Source: Chitinophaga solisilvae (GTDB taxonomy: Bacteria > Bacteroidota > Bacteroidia > Chitinophagales > Chitinophagaceae). From it: DNA of 64,000 bases. The stretch spans positions 682,001 through 746,000 of the forward strand of contig NZ_JAABOK010000002.1 of NCBI RefSeq assembly GCF_009928525.1, in the 5' to 3' direction. Shown piece by piece: positions 25,658 through 35,309 of the stretch; the stretch's first letter is position 1; each line of letters starts with the position of its first letter. Below the pieces are notes generated by a model. That model was not told where the DNA came from. It saw only the letters and a list, made by a program, of their open reading frames with translations, and searched no databases. The translations under genes were made by a program, and so were the position numbers.

Positions 25658-26263
25658 ATGAAAAAAATAATCCTATTGCTGGCAGTGGCTGTTTTCTCTG
25701 CCTTTACATTACCGCAGCAATCCCTGCAGGAAAAAGATAACGCCTTCCTGGCACAACAGCTGCAACAATCGAAAGACAGCCTGCTGGCGCATATCAGCGG
25801 CCTGTCCGATGCCCAGCTGGCATACAAGCCGGCAGCAGACCGCTGGTCCATCGCTGAATGCATAGAACACATCATGATGGTTGAAAAATTCATGATGGAT
25901 GCAGAAAAGAAAATGATGGAACAACCCGCTAACCCGGAAAAAAGAAAAGAGATCAAAATCACCGATGATCAACTGCTGAAAGGTGTGGAAGACCGCAGCC
26001 ATAAAGCTAAGGCGCCTGAATTCGGACAACCGAAACATGCCTACACCTCCACCGCAGACCTCATCAAAGCCTTTACAGAACAACGTGACCAGCTGATCGG
26101 CTATGTATCCAATACCAAAGACGACATGCGCGGCCACGTTATGGACAACCCCGCTTTCGGCCCCATGGACGCTTATCAGCTCCTGCTGCTCGATGCCGCC
26201 CACACCGTACGCCACACCAAACAAATTGATGAGGTAAAAGGGGATGCGGGATTCCCGAAATAA
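25658..26263 (+). CDS. Secreted DinB-superfamily protein
   Basis: 201 residues. An N-terminal signal peptide (MKKIILLLAVAVFSAFTLP) is followed by a four-helix DinB/YfiT-like fold: QLQQSKDSLLAHISGLSDAQLAYKPAADRWSIAECIEHIMMVE with the first metal-ligand His, and LLLLDAAHTVRHTKQIDEV near the C-terminus with a second His cluster. Known members are metal-dependent transferases or unknown. The export signal is somewhat unusual, as most relatives are cytoplasmic. It has its own unit, 47 nt behind aat. Confidence 0.85.
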   Translation: MKKIILLLAVAVFSAFTLPQQSLQEKDNAFLAQQLQQSKDSLLAHISGLSDAQLAYKPAADRWSIAECIEHIMMVEKFMMDAEKKMMEQPANPEKRKEIKITDDQLLKGVEDRSHKAKAPEFGQPKHAYTSTADLIKAFTEQRDQLIGYVSNTKDDMRGHVMDNPAFGPMDAYQLLLLDAAHTVRHTKQIDEVKGDAGFPK

Positions 26264-26273
26264 ACCCGGTTCA

Positions 26274-26389
26274 TTTTATTATTTGGTTATTTTATTATTT
26301 GAGATTTAAATAAAGCGAAGACCTGAGCAGATATTATTCCGCTCAGGTCTTCGCTTTATTTAAATCTCAAATAATAAAATAATAAAATG
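26274..26389. repeat. Palindromic element A6 (ATTTG family)
   Basis: Arms TTATTTTATTATTTGAGATTTAAATAAAG with inner stem GCGAAGACCTGAGC, around loop AGATATTATTCC. It lies between converging DinB and mtaB and ends 1 nt before the mtaB stop. The inner stem also occurs in B7 and, with one change, in A2. Confidence 0.85.
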
Positions 26390-26390
26390 A

Positions 26391-27668
26391 TTAGCGGAGC
26401 TCCCAATCTACCAGCTGGTTAACCCATTCCTGGCGGTGGGGAGTTACTATTCTGATGTAGTTATCTGTGTAGCCTTCCATCATGCCTTCCTTGTTTTGCC
26501 CTTCGAAGAGTACTTTGCGGGTCTGGTTCAGGTGTTGTTCCTGGAAGAACTGTTGTTTTTTATGGCTGAGGTTACGCAGCATTTTGTTGCGTTCGTGGCG
26601 GATATTTATGGGTACTACCGGCTGTATCTCCAGTGCGGGTGTATTGGCGCGCTCTGAGTAGGTGAATACGTGCAGGTAGGAAACGTCCAGCTGATGCAGG
26701 AAATCGTAGGTATCCTGGAAGTGTGCGTCGCTTTCGGAGGGGAAGCCAACGATCACATCTACGCCGATGGAGCAGTGCGGCATAATTTCCTTGATGAGCG
26801 CTACTTTCTCTGCGTATAGTTCCCGGCGGTAGCGGCGGCGCATGAGGCCCAGTATTTCATTATTGCCGCTTTGCAGCGGAATATGGAAGTGGGGCATAAA
26901 CTTGCGGCTGCCGGCCACAAAGGTGATGATTTCGTTGCTGAGCAGGTTGGGTTCTATGGAGGATATGCGGTAACGTTCGATACCGTCTACCTCATCCAGC
27001 ACCTGTATCAGCTCATAGAATGATTCTTCTCTTTTTTTGCCGCCATGGAGTCCTTTACCGAAATCGCCCAGGTTGACGCCGGTGAGTACTATTTCCTTTA
27101 CGCCGTTGGCAGCCAGGGAGCGCGCATGTGCTGCAACGCTTTCAACACTGTCGCTGCGGCTTTTACCTCTGGCCATGGGTATGGTGCAGAAGGTGCAGCC
27201 GTAGTCGCAGCCATCCTGTACTTTCAGGAAGGTGCGGGTGCGGTCGTTTACGGAATAGGAAGAGTGGAAGGTATTGACCTCTTCAATATCGCAGGAGCAG
27301 ATTTTGGCACTGTCTCCCTTGGTGAGCGTTTTAAGGTGTTCCGCGATATTGAACTTCTCGGCAGCGCCCAGTACGAGATCCACGCCCTCGATGGAGGCAA
27401 TTTCCTGTGGTTTCAGCTGCGCATAGCAGCCGGTGATGACTACCATGCTTTCCGGTGCGCGGCGCTGAATGCGGCGTACCAGCTGCCGGCATTCCTTGTC
27501 GGCATTATCTGTTACAGAGCAGGTGTTGATAACATATACATCTGCTGTATTATCGAAATCCGTCTTTACAAACCCATCCTGTTCCAGCAACCTGCTCAAA
27601 GAGGAGGTCTCTGAAAAATTCAGCTTACAGCCGAGTGTATGAAATGCTACTGTTTTTACCTGTTCCAT
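26391..27668 (-). CDS. mtaB: tRNA t6A37 methylthiotransferase
   Basis: 425 residues from the ATG at 27668. An in-frame TTG at 27689 is less likely because a -7 box lies at 27677-27685. Domains: UPF0004 N-terminus (VAFHTLGCKLNFSET, NTCSVTDNADKECRQ, TGCYAQL) with three 4Fe-4S Cys, radical-SAM core with VQDGCDYGCTFCTIP, and a TRAM-like end. It converts t6A37 to ms2t6A37 in tRNAs reading ANN codons. The MtaB rather than MiaB assignment rests on the HTLGCKLN start and the overall sequence. Confidence 0.93.
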   Translation of the reverse strand: MEQVKTVAFHTLGCKLNFSETSSLSRLLEQDGFVKTDFDNTADVYVINTCSVTDNADKECRQLVRRIQRRAPESMVVITGCYAQLKPQEIASIEGVDLVLGAAEKFNIAEHLKTLTKGDSAKICSCDIEEVNTFHSSYSVNDRTRTFLKVQDGCDYGCTFCTIPMARGKSRSDSVESVAAHARSLAANGVKEIVLTGVNLGDFGKGLHGGKKREESFYELIQVLDEVDGIERYRISSIEPNLLSNEIITFVAGSRKFMPHFHIPLQSGNNEILGLMRRRYRRELYAEKVALIKEIMPHCSIGVDVIVGFPSESDAHFQDTYDFLHQLDVSYLHVFTYSERANTPALEIQPVVPINIRHERNKMLRNLSHKKQQFFQEQHLNQTRKVLFEGQNKEGMMEGYTDNYIRIVTPHRQEWVNQLVDWELR

Positions 27669-27676
27669 AAAGGAGG

Positions 27677-27685
27677 GCAAAGGTA
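27677..27685 (-). promoter_or_regulatory. -7 box of mtaB, decides the start
   Basis: Minus strand reads TACCTTTGC. It lies 9-17 nt upstream of ATG 27668, so the transcript would start after the TTG at 27689, giving a nearly leaderless message. Confidence 0.5.
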
Positions 27686-27758
27686 GCAACTTTTTGTGTC
27701 ATAGTTTGGTAAGGAATTTTAAGTAATTTACGGCGCTTTTCAAAAGACAGGCCGTTAC

Positions 27759-28205
27759 ATGAATATGAGATCGCTGCAAAAATATCTGCCAGTTGCGCTT
27801 TTAGCCTTATTACTGATCGCCGGATGGAAACAGAACTGGTGGAAACAAAGCGGGCGTGGAACGCCTGTTGCCAAGCCCGTTGTTGTTCCGCAGCCCGGAA
27901 CCGCCGTTGCCGTTCCGGAGGCCGGACTGAACCGCAGCGCCTCTCTGGAATATACCCGCCATGCCCTCTGCCGCATGGATTGCCGGCACGTGACCAAAGA
28001 AGAAGTAGCTGAAATTCTTGCCAAAGGAGAAATAAATGCCGGAAAATCCAACCTGAACGACCGGCCCTGCCCAACCTACGCGCTGGAAGGCTATTCCCAC
28101 GAAGGACAGCATCTGCGTATAGTCTTCGCCCCCTGCGATGCAGCACACGCGAAGGTAATTACGTGTATAGATCTGGAGAAAGACTGGAGCTGCGCATGTG
28201 AATAA
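27759..28205 (+). CDS. Membrane-anchored DUF4258 protein
   Basis: 148 residues. A single N-terminal hydrophobic segment (YLPVALLALLLIAGW, 9-23) is followed by a Pro/Val-rich linker and a DUF4258 domain: YTRHALCRMDCRHVTKEEVAEIL ... PTYALEGYSHEGQHLRIVFAPCDAAHAKVITCIDLEKDW. The paired Cys residues in CRMDC and CACE are noteworthy. DUF4258 is related to toxin-like RNase folds, but no antitoxin neighbour is seen. Divergent from mtaB; its stop opens palindrome B4. Confidence 0.75.
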   Translation: MNMRSLQKYLPVALLALLLIAGWKQNWWKQSGRGTPVAKPVVVPQPGTAVAVPEAGLNRSASLEYTRHALCRMDCRHVTKEEVAEILAKGEINAGKSNLNDRPCPTYALEGYSHEGQHLRIVFAPCDAAHAKVITCIDLEKDWSCACE

Positions 28206-28330
28206 TTACGAATTACGAATTGCGAATTACGAATGAGGAGCGAAGATTTAAGCGAAGAAGTAAATTCTTTATCGCTTAAATCTTCGCTCCTCATTCGTAA
28301 TTCGTAATTCGTAATTCGCAATTCATAATT
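28203..28330. repeat. Palindromic element B4 (TACGAAT family)
   Basis: Arms AATTACGAATTGCGAATTACG, stem GAGGAGCGAAGATTTAAGCG, loop (28253-28270) AAGAAGTAAATTCTTTAT. The loop is the reverse complement of B3's. It begins within the TAA of the DUF4258 gene and ends about 45 nt before plsC. Confidence 0.88.
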
Positions 28331-28376
28331 AAAAATCGTAGTTTTCCGCCTTAATTTAAACCTCCCATTGGCGTTT

Positions 28377-29144
28377 ATGAATTTTTTATTGAAACCGTTG
28401 CGTGTAATCTATGTAGTGTACGCCGCTATCGTTTTCCTGGGCATTATGTTCCTGATATTGCCGCCTATCTTTCTGGCTTCCCTGCTGGGTAAGGAGAAGG
28501 GCGGAAATATCATTTTTTATTTTCTGCGTTTCTGGGCACATGTCTGGTTTCCGATGGTGGGGATGCGTGTTACCCGCAGGTATGAGTGTGAAAAAGATAA
28601 TGAACCCTGTATTTATGTAGTGAATCACCGTTCTTACCTGGATGCCGCTATTGCCGTAAAAGTGATGCGGCTGCCGTTCCGCCCGCTCGGTAAGATTGAA
28701 ATGTCTAAAATTCCCTTCTTCGGATTTATCTATAAAAACTCTGTAGTGGCGGTAGACCGCTCCAATGCGCCCGCCCGCGCCAGAAGCGTACGTGAGATGA
28801 TGACAGCCCTGAAAGCAGGTATATCTATTCTCATGTTTCCTGAAGGCACTACCAACGAAAGCGATCAGCCGCTGCGCCCATTCCATAACGGCGCATTCCG
28901 TATGGCCATAGAAATGCAGATACCTATCAAACCGGTACTGTACCTCGATGCAGGTGACAGGCTGCCTCATACCGGCCCCATGAACCTCTCGCCCGGCAAA
29001 TGCCGTGTGGTGTTCCTGCCGAACATTCCGGTAAAAGGCTTAACCCTTGATGATATCAACACCCTGAAACAACAGGTATTTGAAGTCATGGATAAGGAAC
29101 TGCGGAAACATCGCCATTATCCCACCTTGCAACACGTAGGATGA
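28377..29144 (+). CDS. plsC: 1-acyl-sn-glycerol-3-phosphate acyltransferase
   Basis: 255 residues from the ATG at 28377; an in-frame TTG nine bases earlier is less likely. An N-terminal membrane segment (VVYAAIVFLGIMFLILPPIFL) is followed by the acyltransferase motifs VVNHRSYLD (NHxxxxD) near 80 and MFPEGTTNES (FPEG) near 158. It makes phosphatidic acid. It ends in an ATGA overlap with priA, so the two are translationally coupled. Confidence 0.9.
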   Translation: MNFLLKPLRVIYVVYAAIVFLGIMFLILPPIFLASLLGKEKGGNIIFYFLRFWAHVWFPMVGMRVTRRYECEKDNEPCIYVVNHRSYLDAAIAVKVMRLPFRPLGKIEMSKIPFFGFIYKNSVVAVDRSNAPARARSVREMMTALKAGISILMFPEGTTNESDQPLRPFHNGAFRMAIEMQIPIKPVLYLDAGDRLPHTGPMNLSPGKCRVVFLPNIPVKGLTLDDINTLKQQVFEVMDKELRKHRHYPTLQHVG

Positions 29145-31582
29145 AATACGCAGATGTAATATTGCCGCTGGCGTTACCCAAAAATTACACTTATGCAGTG
29201 CCTGAAAGCATGGAGCATGCTTTGCAGGCAGGGTGCCGCGTGGCTGTACAGCTGGGGAAACAGAAAAAATATGCCGGCATCGTAAAGGCTGTCCATGAAC
29301 AGGCGCCCCTGTATAAAACCAAGCCCCTGCTGGATATGCTGGATAAGGATCCCGTCGTATATCCTACACAGTTAGACTTCTGGACATGGGTGGCCGCTTA
29401 TTACATGTGCAGCGAAGGCGAAGTACTCAATGCGGCGCTGCCCGCACACCTCAAGCTTTCCAGCGAAACGCTGCTGTTATATAATGATGCTTACGGAGAA
29501 GATTTCTCCTCCCTCGACGATGATGAATACATGATCGCAGAAGCCCTGCTGATCCGTAAAGAGTTGCGTATTGAGGAAGTACAACTGATTCTGGATAAAT
29601 CAGAAGTATATTCTGTCATCAAAAAACTGATAGAAAAAAAAGTATGCCTGATTTATGAAGAACTAAAAGAAGTTTATAAAGAGAAGACAGAAAATTATGT
29701 GCAGCTGCATGCCGACTACCACGAGGAAGAACGGCTGGCGGCACTTTTCAACGATATGGGCCGCGCGCCCAAACAGATGGAACTACTGCTGGCTTACCTG
29801 CACCTGCAGAAAACTACCGGCAGCGTATTACAGAATGAACTGCTGAAAAAGTCAGGCGCCACCACCGCACAACTGAAAGGGCTGGTGGATAAAAATATCC
29901 TCTGGGTGGAAAAGCGGGTGGTAGACCGTATCCGCACCGGTAAGGTAGATACACAGATAGATTTTGACCTCAGCCCGGCCCAGGAAGTGGCCCTGCAGGC
30001 GGTGCGCCGGCACTTTGAAGAAAAGCAGGTAACCCTGCTGCATGGTGTCACCTCCAGCGGTAAAACACAGGTGTATGTGAAGATGATGGAAGAATGCCTG
30101 GCCAGCGGCCGGCAGGTCCTTTACCTGCTGCCGGAGATAGCGCTCACGGCACAGATCATCACCAGGCTGCAGAAACATTTTGGCAGCAGTATCAGCATAT
30201 ACCACTCCCGCTTCAGCAATAATGAACGTGTGGAAATCTGGAACAAGGTAAAGAACGGCGAAGTACAGATAGTGCTGGGCGCGCGTTCCAGCCTGCTGCT
30301 CCCTTTCCGTGACCTGGGGCTTATCATCCTCGACGAAGAACACGATCCCTCCTATAAACAACAGGACCCGGCTCCCCGCTACCATGCCAGAGATGCGGCC
30401 ATCTATTATGCCAGTCTCTTTAAAGCAAAGGTGCTGCTGGGCTCCGCCACGCCGTCGCTCGAATCCTATTACAATGCACAGCAGGGCAAATACGGTTTGG
30501 TAGAGCTGAAAGAGCGCTACGGCGGTATTGAAATGCCCGCCATCGATATTGTGGATGTGAAGAAAGAGACAGCGGAAAAAACGATGGACGGCAACTTCAC
30601 ACAGGCGCTGAAAACCGCTATCGCGCAAAGCCTGGAGGAAAAAAAACAGGTCATACTTTTTCAGAACAGGCGCGGATACGCTCCCTTCCTGCTTTGTACT
30701 ACCTGTGGCTGGATACCGCATTGCAAGCAGTGCGATGTATCGCTGACCTATCACCGCAACCAGGATAAACTGCACTGCCACTACTGCGGTACACGCTACC
30801 CATACGTATATACCTGCGAAGCCTGCGGCTCGCAATCCCTGGTGCCCCGCAGCTTCGGTACCGAAAAAATTGAAGACGACCTGCAGCTACTCTTTCCGGA
30901 AGCACGCATCGCCCGCATGGATGTAGACTCTATCAGGAATAAGGACAGCCACAACAAAATGATACGGCTGCTGGAAGAACAGGCAATAGATATACTGGTA
31001 GGTACACAAATGGTGGTGAAAGGGCTGGACTTCGAGAATGTAAATCTGGTAGGCATCCTCAGTGCCGACAGCCTGCTCAGCTATCCGGATTTCCGCGTGA
31101 ATGAACGCGCCTTCCAGCTGATGGAACAGGTAAGCGGCCGTGCCGGCCGTAAACACGGCATGGGGAAAGTGCTGATACAGGCAGGCAATACCCGGCATCC
31201 GGTATTACAGTATGTGACAGACCACGATTACAAAAGCATGTACGAATCAGAGATAGCCGAACGGCAGCAGTTTGGGTATCCTCCCTTCTTCAGAGTACTG
31301 AAATTAACATTGCGACATAAGAATCAGCAGGTGGTGGAGCAGGCGGCGCATATCCTGGCAGGATGGCTGCAGCCGCATCTGGGCGCACAATTGGTGGGGC
31401 CTGCCGCTCCGCTGGTCGCCAGGGTGCGTAACAACTATCTGCAGGAGATGCTGATTAAATTACCCCGCGAAGCACGTGTGATAGCACATATCAAACAGGT
31501 GCTCCGCGAGTTTTTTGTACACCTGCTGGCAGAAAAAAGATTCCGCTCAGTGGTGATTGTGCCGGATGTAGATTGCGTATAG
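29141..31582 (+). CDS. priA: Primosomal protein N' (replication restart helicase)
   Basis: 813 residues. N-terminal 3'-DNA-binding domain at 1-110 (YADVILPLALPKNYTYAVP). Walker A GVTSSGKT at 302-309, DEEH at 398-401. Zinc-binding Cys clusters CTTCGWIPHCKQCD and CHYCG, YTCEACG in about 520-563. The C-terminal helicase domain has QMVVKGLDFENVNLVG and VSGRAGR. It reloads the replisome at stalled forks. Its start overlaps plsC by 4 bp, a pairing not functionally explained. Confidence 0.97.
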   Translation: MKYADVILPLALPKNYTYAVPESMEHALQAGCRVAVQLGKQKKYAGIVKAVHEQAPLYKTKPLLDMLDKDPVVYPTQLDFWTWVAAYYMCSEGEVLNAALPAHLKLSSETLLLYNDAYGEDFSSLDDDEYMIAEALLIRKELRIEEVQLILDKSEVYSVIKKLIEKKVCLIYEELKEVYKEKTENYVQLHADYHEEERLAALFNDMGRAPKQMELLLAYLHLQKTTGSVLQNELLKKSGATTAQLKGLVDKNILWVEKRVVDRIRTGKVDTQIDFDLSPAQEVALQAVRRHFEEKQVTLLHGVTSSGKTQVYVKMMEECLASGRQVLYLLPEIALTAQIITRLQKHFGSSISIYHSRFSNNERVEIWNKVKNGEVQIVLGARSSLLLPFRDLGLIILDEEHDPSYKQQDPAPRYHARDAAIYYASLFKAKVLLGSATPSLESYYNAQQGKYGLVELKERYGGIEMPAIDIVDVKKETAEKTMDGNFTQALKTAIAQSLEEKKQVILFQNRRGYAPFLLCTTCGWIPHCKQCDVSLTYHRNQDKLHCHYCGTRYPYVYTCEACGSQSLVPRSFGTEKIEDDLQLLFPEARIARMDVDSIRNKDSHNKMIRLLEEQAIDILVGTQMVVKGLDFENVNLVGILSADSLLSYPDFRVNERAFQLMEQVSGRAGRKHGMGKVLIQAGNTRHPVLQYVTDHDYKSMYESEIAERQQFGYPPFFRVLKLTLRHKNQQVVEQAAHILAGWLQPHLGAQLVGPAAPLVARVRNNYLQEMLIKLPREARVIAHIKQVLREFFVHLLAEKRFRSVVIVPDVDCV

Positions 31583-31591
31583 TCTTTCCCG

Positions 31592-33556
31592 TTATTGCTT
31601 CTTCAGTACCAGCCGCAACTGTTTCGAGCGTTTCAGCTGTTCCAGCATCTGCCCGAATGTTTCTTTGGCGGCTCCAGTAAACACCGGCTGGCTGTACCAT
31701 TCAATGGTATAGATATGCAACCGGTTATTTTCCTGCTCACTTCTCATTTTCAGGCCCATTACCGGTTTGGCGCCTTCCGTACGGCTGATGTCTACCGTAA
31801 AATCCGCTTTGTTGGCTAATGTATAACCTGCCGGAAGATCGATATGGAGGCGTCTTTCCTGGTAGTAAGGGAAAGCAATTTCTACGGGATAGGGATTGTC
31901 AGGCATTTCCAGCTGATAGTCCTGTTTACCGGTGAGCAGCGGCCCTGTCTCTATGGTGATGGTATTGCCATCCTGCACCACGGCGGAAGGCGTTTGCAGC
32001 GTGCTGGTGATAACCACCGGCTTATCCAGTGGTGCAGGGGTGAACGTTTCATTCTGAGCCTGTACGGATACCGGTTTCCGCATACCCGGCGCAAATGGCA
32101 GCAGCGCGTTGAATATGCCGGAGCGCAGCTCTTCCGTAGTAGCTTTGCCAAAGGCACTTTTGATATTGGTAGCCGCATAACCGCCGTAGGACTGTGTTAC
32201 CTGCCATACAGGGTTGGTAACATCAGCGAGCGTAGCTTCCAGCGTACTGCTGCTGAGCGTATAAGGCGGTACAGGCGTGGTGATAAAAGAAGTCAGTACC
32301 TTGTTCTCCGTGCCGATCAGCGTATCGCGGCAGCGGAGTGCGGGAATACTGGTCCACAGTGCCGGGTAACACGGATAGCGTGTAGTCATCTCCGTTGGCG
32401 CCAGCGCCTGTTGTTGTGTAGGGAAATACAGCAGTACATTTTTGGCGGCTGCCTGATTCACCAGGTTTTCGTTCAGCGGCACGGTATCACGGGTGGAGGT
32501 GAAGAGTATGTTCACCGGAATGCCCAGCATGTAATACACCGCATTCATGAGGCGTACCATACCCACGTTATCTGTTTGTTTTCTGCGTATGATGGTAGTG
32601 AGATCCGGCTGCTCAAAAAATTCTGCCGGAGATACCAGTTTGTAATTACTCTTGATATATTGTTCTATCAGATAGATCAGCTGGGATTCCTGCCTGCGTT
32701 GTTTCAGGAAGGGCCATCTGTCCAGTTCTTTTTCCAGTTGTTTGAATTCTGCTTTGCTGACAGCCACAAAGGGAATATAATTTTCTTCTGCAAACCGCTG
32801 CCAGGTGAGCCTGGTGGTATCTCTGCCGCTGATGGCTGACTCCATGGAGAAATCCACCCGCTGCAGCTGCGGCAGATAATAAAACAGGTCATTGGGCAGC
32901 AGGGCTGGTATCTGCGTACTGTGCAGGCGGTGTATACGGCTGTTGCCGGATATGCTGTCATGTACTGCCGGAGCGCCGTTCACGCTGCTGAAACGGAAGC
33001 GCAGGTCTTTAGGCGCTACCAGCATGAAATCCGCTGCGGCGGTGGCAATGGCAGACTGGGTAATTTCAGAGCCGGCGTAGTTGTACTGTACTTTCAGACT
33101 CAGTTCATATTCCAGGTCAAATCCGGCCTGTGTTCTGAAACCGTTGACAACAATAGCCTGGCGGCCGTCGTTGAGTTTCAGGGTACGTGTCTGATCGGTG
33201 AGGTTGGCGGAGGAACCGTCCGGTGCAATTACACGGATACGGAATCCGCGCAGGGCTTCGTCCGTCTCCAGGGTTAGCACCAGCTGCGTAAGGCTGTCGG
33301 CGCCGGCCTGCGTATTGATATGTACCTTTTTATAGACGCTTCTGTAGTGAGAAACAGCATCTGCCTTATCACGGGCGGAGGTGTTGAAATCGCGTACTAT
33401 TTTGTAGTCGGTGATAAAGTAAGGAGCCTGCTGCGGGCCGACCGTTTCGGGTTGCGGCTTATCTTTCCAGGTGTCGGGAAAGTAAGTATTGATCTGTGCA
33501 GCAGCAAACAAGGGCGTGAGGGCTGCGGCTATTATTGAGCATATAAATCGTTTCAT
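31592..33556 (-). CDS. Secreted transglutaminase-like protein lacking the catalytic Cys
   Basis: 654 residues from the ATG at 33556 (an in-frame TTG lies six codons upstream). Signal peptide 1-20 (SIIAAALTPLFAAAQ). The layout looks like the DUF3857 plus transglutaminase proteins of Bacteroidota: a beta-rich N-terminal half, then a helical region ending in RRKQTDNVGMVRLMNAVYYMLGIPVNILFTSTRD (325-357). That segment aligns with the core where active enzymes have GxCKD; here no Cys is present, so it is probably inactive. It ends 10 nt from the priA stop. Family assignment is moderate. Confidence 0.5.
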   Translation of the reverse strand: MKRFICSIIAAALTPLFAAAQINTYFPDTWKDKPQPETVGPQQAPYFITDYKIVRDFNTSARDKADAVSHYRSVYKKVHINTQAGADSLTQLVLTLETDEALRGFRIRVIAPDGSSANLTDQTRTLKLNDGRQAIVVNGFRTQAGFDLEYELSLKVQYNYAGSEITQSAIATAAADFMLVAPKDLRFRFSSVNGAPAVHDSISGNSRIHRLHSTQIPALLPNDLFYYLPQLQRVDFSMESAISGRDTTRLTWQRFAEENYIPFVAVSKAEFKQLEKELDRWPFLKQRRQESQLIYLIEQYIKSNYKLVSPAEFFEQPDLTTIIRRKQTDNVGMVRLMNAVYYMLGIPVNILFTSTRDTVPLNENLVNQAAAKNVLLYFPTQQQALAPTEMTTRYPCYPALWTSIPALRCRDTLIGTENKVLTSFITTPVPPYTLSSSTLEATLADVTNPVWQVTQSYGGYAATNIKSAFGKATTEELRSGIFNALLPFAPGMRKPVSVQAQNETFTPAPLDKPVVITSTLQTPSAVVQDGNTITIETGPLLTGKQDYQLEMPDNPYPVEIAFPYYQERRLHIDLPAGYTLANKADFTVDISRTEGAKPVMGLKMRSEQENNRLHIYTIEWYSQPVFTGAAKETFGQMLEQLKRSKQLRLVLKKQ

Positions 33557-33570
33557 ACAGGTTAAAAGTA

Positions 33571-34230
33571 TCAAATTCCTAAGTTTTGTATGGCATCGGA
33601 TTCAAAAATATGTACGCCGGGGTCAAACTGTTTGGCTACTCTCACCATAGCATTGGCTATAGTGGCGGCTTTGATGCCCCTGTATTTTTTCCATCTTCCC
33701 TGTAGTAAAAAGTAAAACAACTGGATAAGATATTTGCCGGCTGCTTCTTTCCAGCGTGACTCATTGCGTTGATCCACAATGATGGAGGGACGAAAAATAT
33801 ATACGCCGTCGAACCCTGTTTTCAGTACGGTTTCTTCAACCTGTCCTTTTGTGCGGAGGTAAAAATTGCGGGAAGAAGGATTAGCGCCGATGGAAGAAAT
33901 CATCAGGAACTGCGGGATATGATGGCGGTGTGCAATACGGGCGCATCTCACCGGAATATCATAATCTACCTCGCGGAAGCGTTCCTGTGTGCCGGCTTTC
34001 CTGATGGTGGTACCGATACAGCAGAATAATACATCGCCCTGTATGGCGGCCGCCAGGCTTTCTTCATCTTCAAAATCAACGATAATACTTTCCAGGCCGG
34101 GCCTCGGATGTACCCAGGGGTTGCGTACCAGTACTTTCACCTTACTGAAGTAGTCATCATGCAGCAATGCCGCCACCAGGTGAGTGCCGGTAAGTCCCGT
34201 AGCTCCTATTACAACAGCTGTCTTATTCAT
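33571..34230 (-). CDS. NAD(P)-binding atypical SDR protein
   Basis: 219 residues. The Rossmann start AVVIGATGLTGTHLVAALL contains GxTGxxG. CIGTTIRKAGTQERFREVDYD, MISSIGANPSSRNFYLRTKGQVEE (Tyr/Lys pair) and FRPSIIVDQR are typical of the TIP30/HTATIP2-like group of atypical short-chain reductases. Substrate unknown. Its stop is 14 nt upstream of the transglutaminase-like gene's ATG, so the two may form an operon. Confidence 0.85.
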   Translation of the reverse strand: MNKTAVVIGATGLTGTHLVAALLHDDYFSKVKVLVRNPWVHPRPGLESIIVDFEDEESLAAAIQGDVLFCCIGTTIRKAGTQERFREVDYDIPVRCARIAHRHHIPQFLMISSIGANPSSRNFYLRTKGQVEETVLKTGFDGVYIFRPSIIVDQRNESRWKEAAGKYLIQLFYFLLQGRWKKYRGIKAATIANAMVRVAKQFDPGVHIFESDAIQNLGI

Positions 34231-34265
34231 AAAAATTCAGTTACAGAAAATAGCTATTACATGGC

Positions 34266-34274
34266 TATATTTGC
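34266..34274 (+). promoter_or_regulatory. -7 box upstream of murB
   Basis: TATATTTGC matches TAnnTTTGC, 22 nt before the murB ATG. No TTTG is found at 19-21 bp upstream. Confidence 0.45.
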
Positions 34275-34295
34275 CGATTATAAAGTTAAGCTATT

Positions 34296-35309
34296 ATGAT
34301 ATCAGAAAATGTACTGCTTCAGCCCTATAACACTTTTGGTATTGCTGCCACAGCCCGTTATTTTGCTGACTTCAGCGGAACGGAAGCGTTGAAGGCTTTG
34401 TTGCATGATACCCGTAGCAGTACATTACCGCTGATGATCCTGGGTGGTGGCAGTAACATCCTGTTCACGCAGGATTACAATGGTCTGATACTTAAAAATA
34501 ATATCAAAGGAATTGAAATAACAGGGGAAGATGAAGAATTTATATATGTCAAAGCCGGCGCAGGCGAGAACTGGCACGGGTTTGTACGGCATTGTATCTC
34601 TCTGAACCTGGCCGGACTGGAAAATCTCTCTCTCATCCCAGGTAATGTCGGCGCGAGTCCGATGCAGAATATAGGCGCCTACGGTATGGAAATAAAAGAT
34701 ACCTTTCATCAGCTGGAAGCCTTACACCTGAAGGATCACAGCGTAGTAACCTTCAATAACCCGGATTGTAAATTCGGTTACCGAGAGAGTGTTTTCAAAA
34801 AAGAGTATAAAGATCAGTTTGCCATATTAAACGTCACCTATAAGCTCTGCAAACAGCCCAGCTTCAATACCAGCTACGGCGCCATCAATCAGGAGCTGGA
34901 GCGGATGCATGTAACAGAGCTGTCTATCCAGGCTATCAGTCAGGCGGTGATTAATATCCGCCAGTCCAAGCTGCCGGACCCCGCGAAGATCGGCAATGCA
35001 GGCAGTTTCTTTAAAAATCCTACCGTTGACCTGGCAAAATATGAATCGCTGAGAGCCTCCTTCCCCGGCGTAGTGGCGTATCCGTTAGAGAACGGCCGTT
35101 ATAAGCTGGCAGCCGGCTGGCTGATTGAAGAGTGTGGCTGGAAAGGATTCCGTAACGGCGATGCCGGCGTACATGCCTCCCAGGCACTCGTACTGGTCAA
35201 CTACGGCAACGCTACCGGCCATGAAATCTATCAGCTCTCCCAGGATGTACTGGACAGCGTGCAGGAGAAGTTTGGAGTTGCGCTGGAACGGGAAGTAAAT
35301 ATTGTTTAA
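34296..35309 (+). CDS. murB: UDP-N-acetylenolpyruvoylglucosamine reductase
   Basis: 337 residues, the length of type I MurB (E. coli-like). FAD-binding motifs: NTFGIAATARYFADF near 10-25, ILGGGSNILF near 48-57, GAGENWHGFV. Catalytic Ser in KIGNAGSFFKNP near 230 and a Glu near the end (ALEREVNIV). It reduces UDP-GlcNAc-enolpyruvate to UDP-MurNAc in peptidoglycan synthesis. Divergent from the SDR gene; its stop is followed at once by palindrome B5. Confidence 0.96.
   Translation: MISENVLLQPYNTFGIAATARYFADFSGTEALKALLHDTRSSTLPLMILGGGSNILFTQDYNGLILKNNIKGIEITGEDEEFIYVKAGAGENWHGFVRHCISLNLAGLENLSLIPGNVGASPMQNIGAYGMEIKDTFHQLEALHLKDHSVVTFNNPDCKFGYRESVFKKEYKDQFAILNVTYKLCKQPSFNTSYGAINQELERMHVTELSIQAISQAVINIRQSKLPDPAKIGNAGSFFKNPTVDLAKYESLRASFPGVVAYPLENGRYKLAAGWLIEECGWKGFRNGDAGVHASQALVLVNYGNATGHEIYQLSQDVLDSVQEKFGVALEREVNIV

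Noticed and set aside
27759..28205. DUF4258 protein as a toxin of a toxin-antitoxin pair
   Set aside because: It is membrane-anchored and has no small partner gene adjacent.
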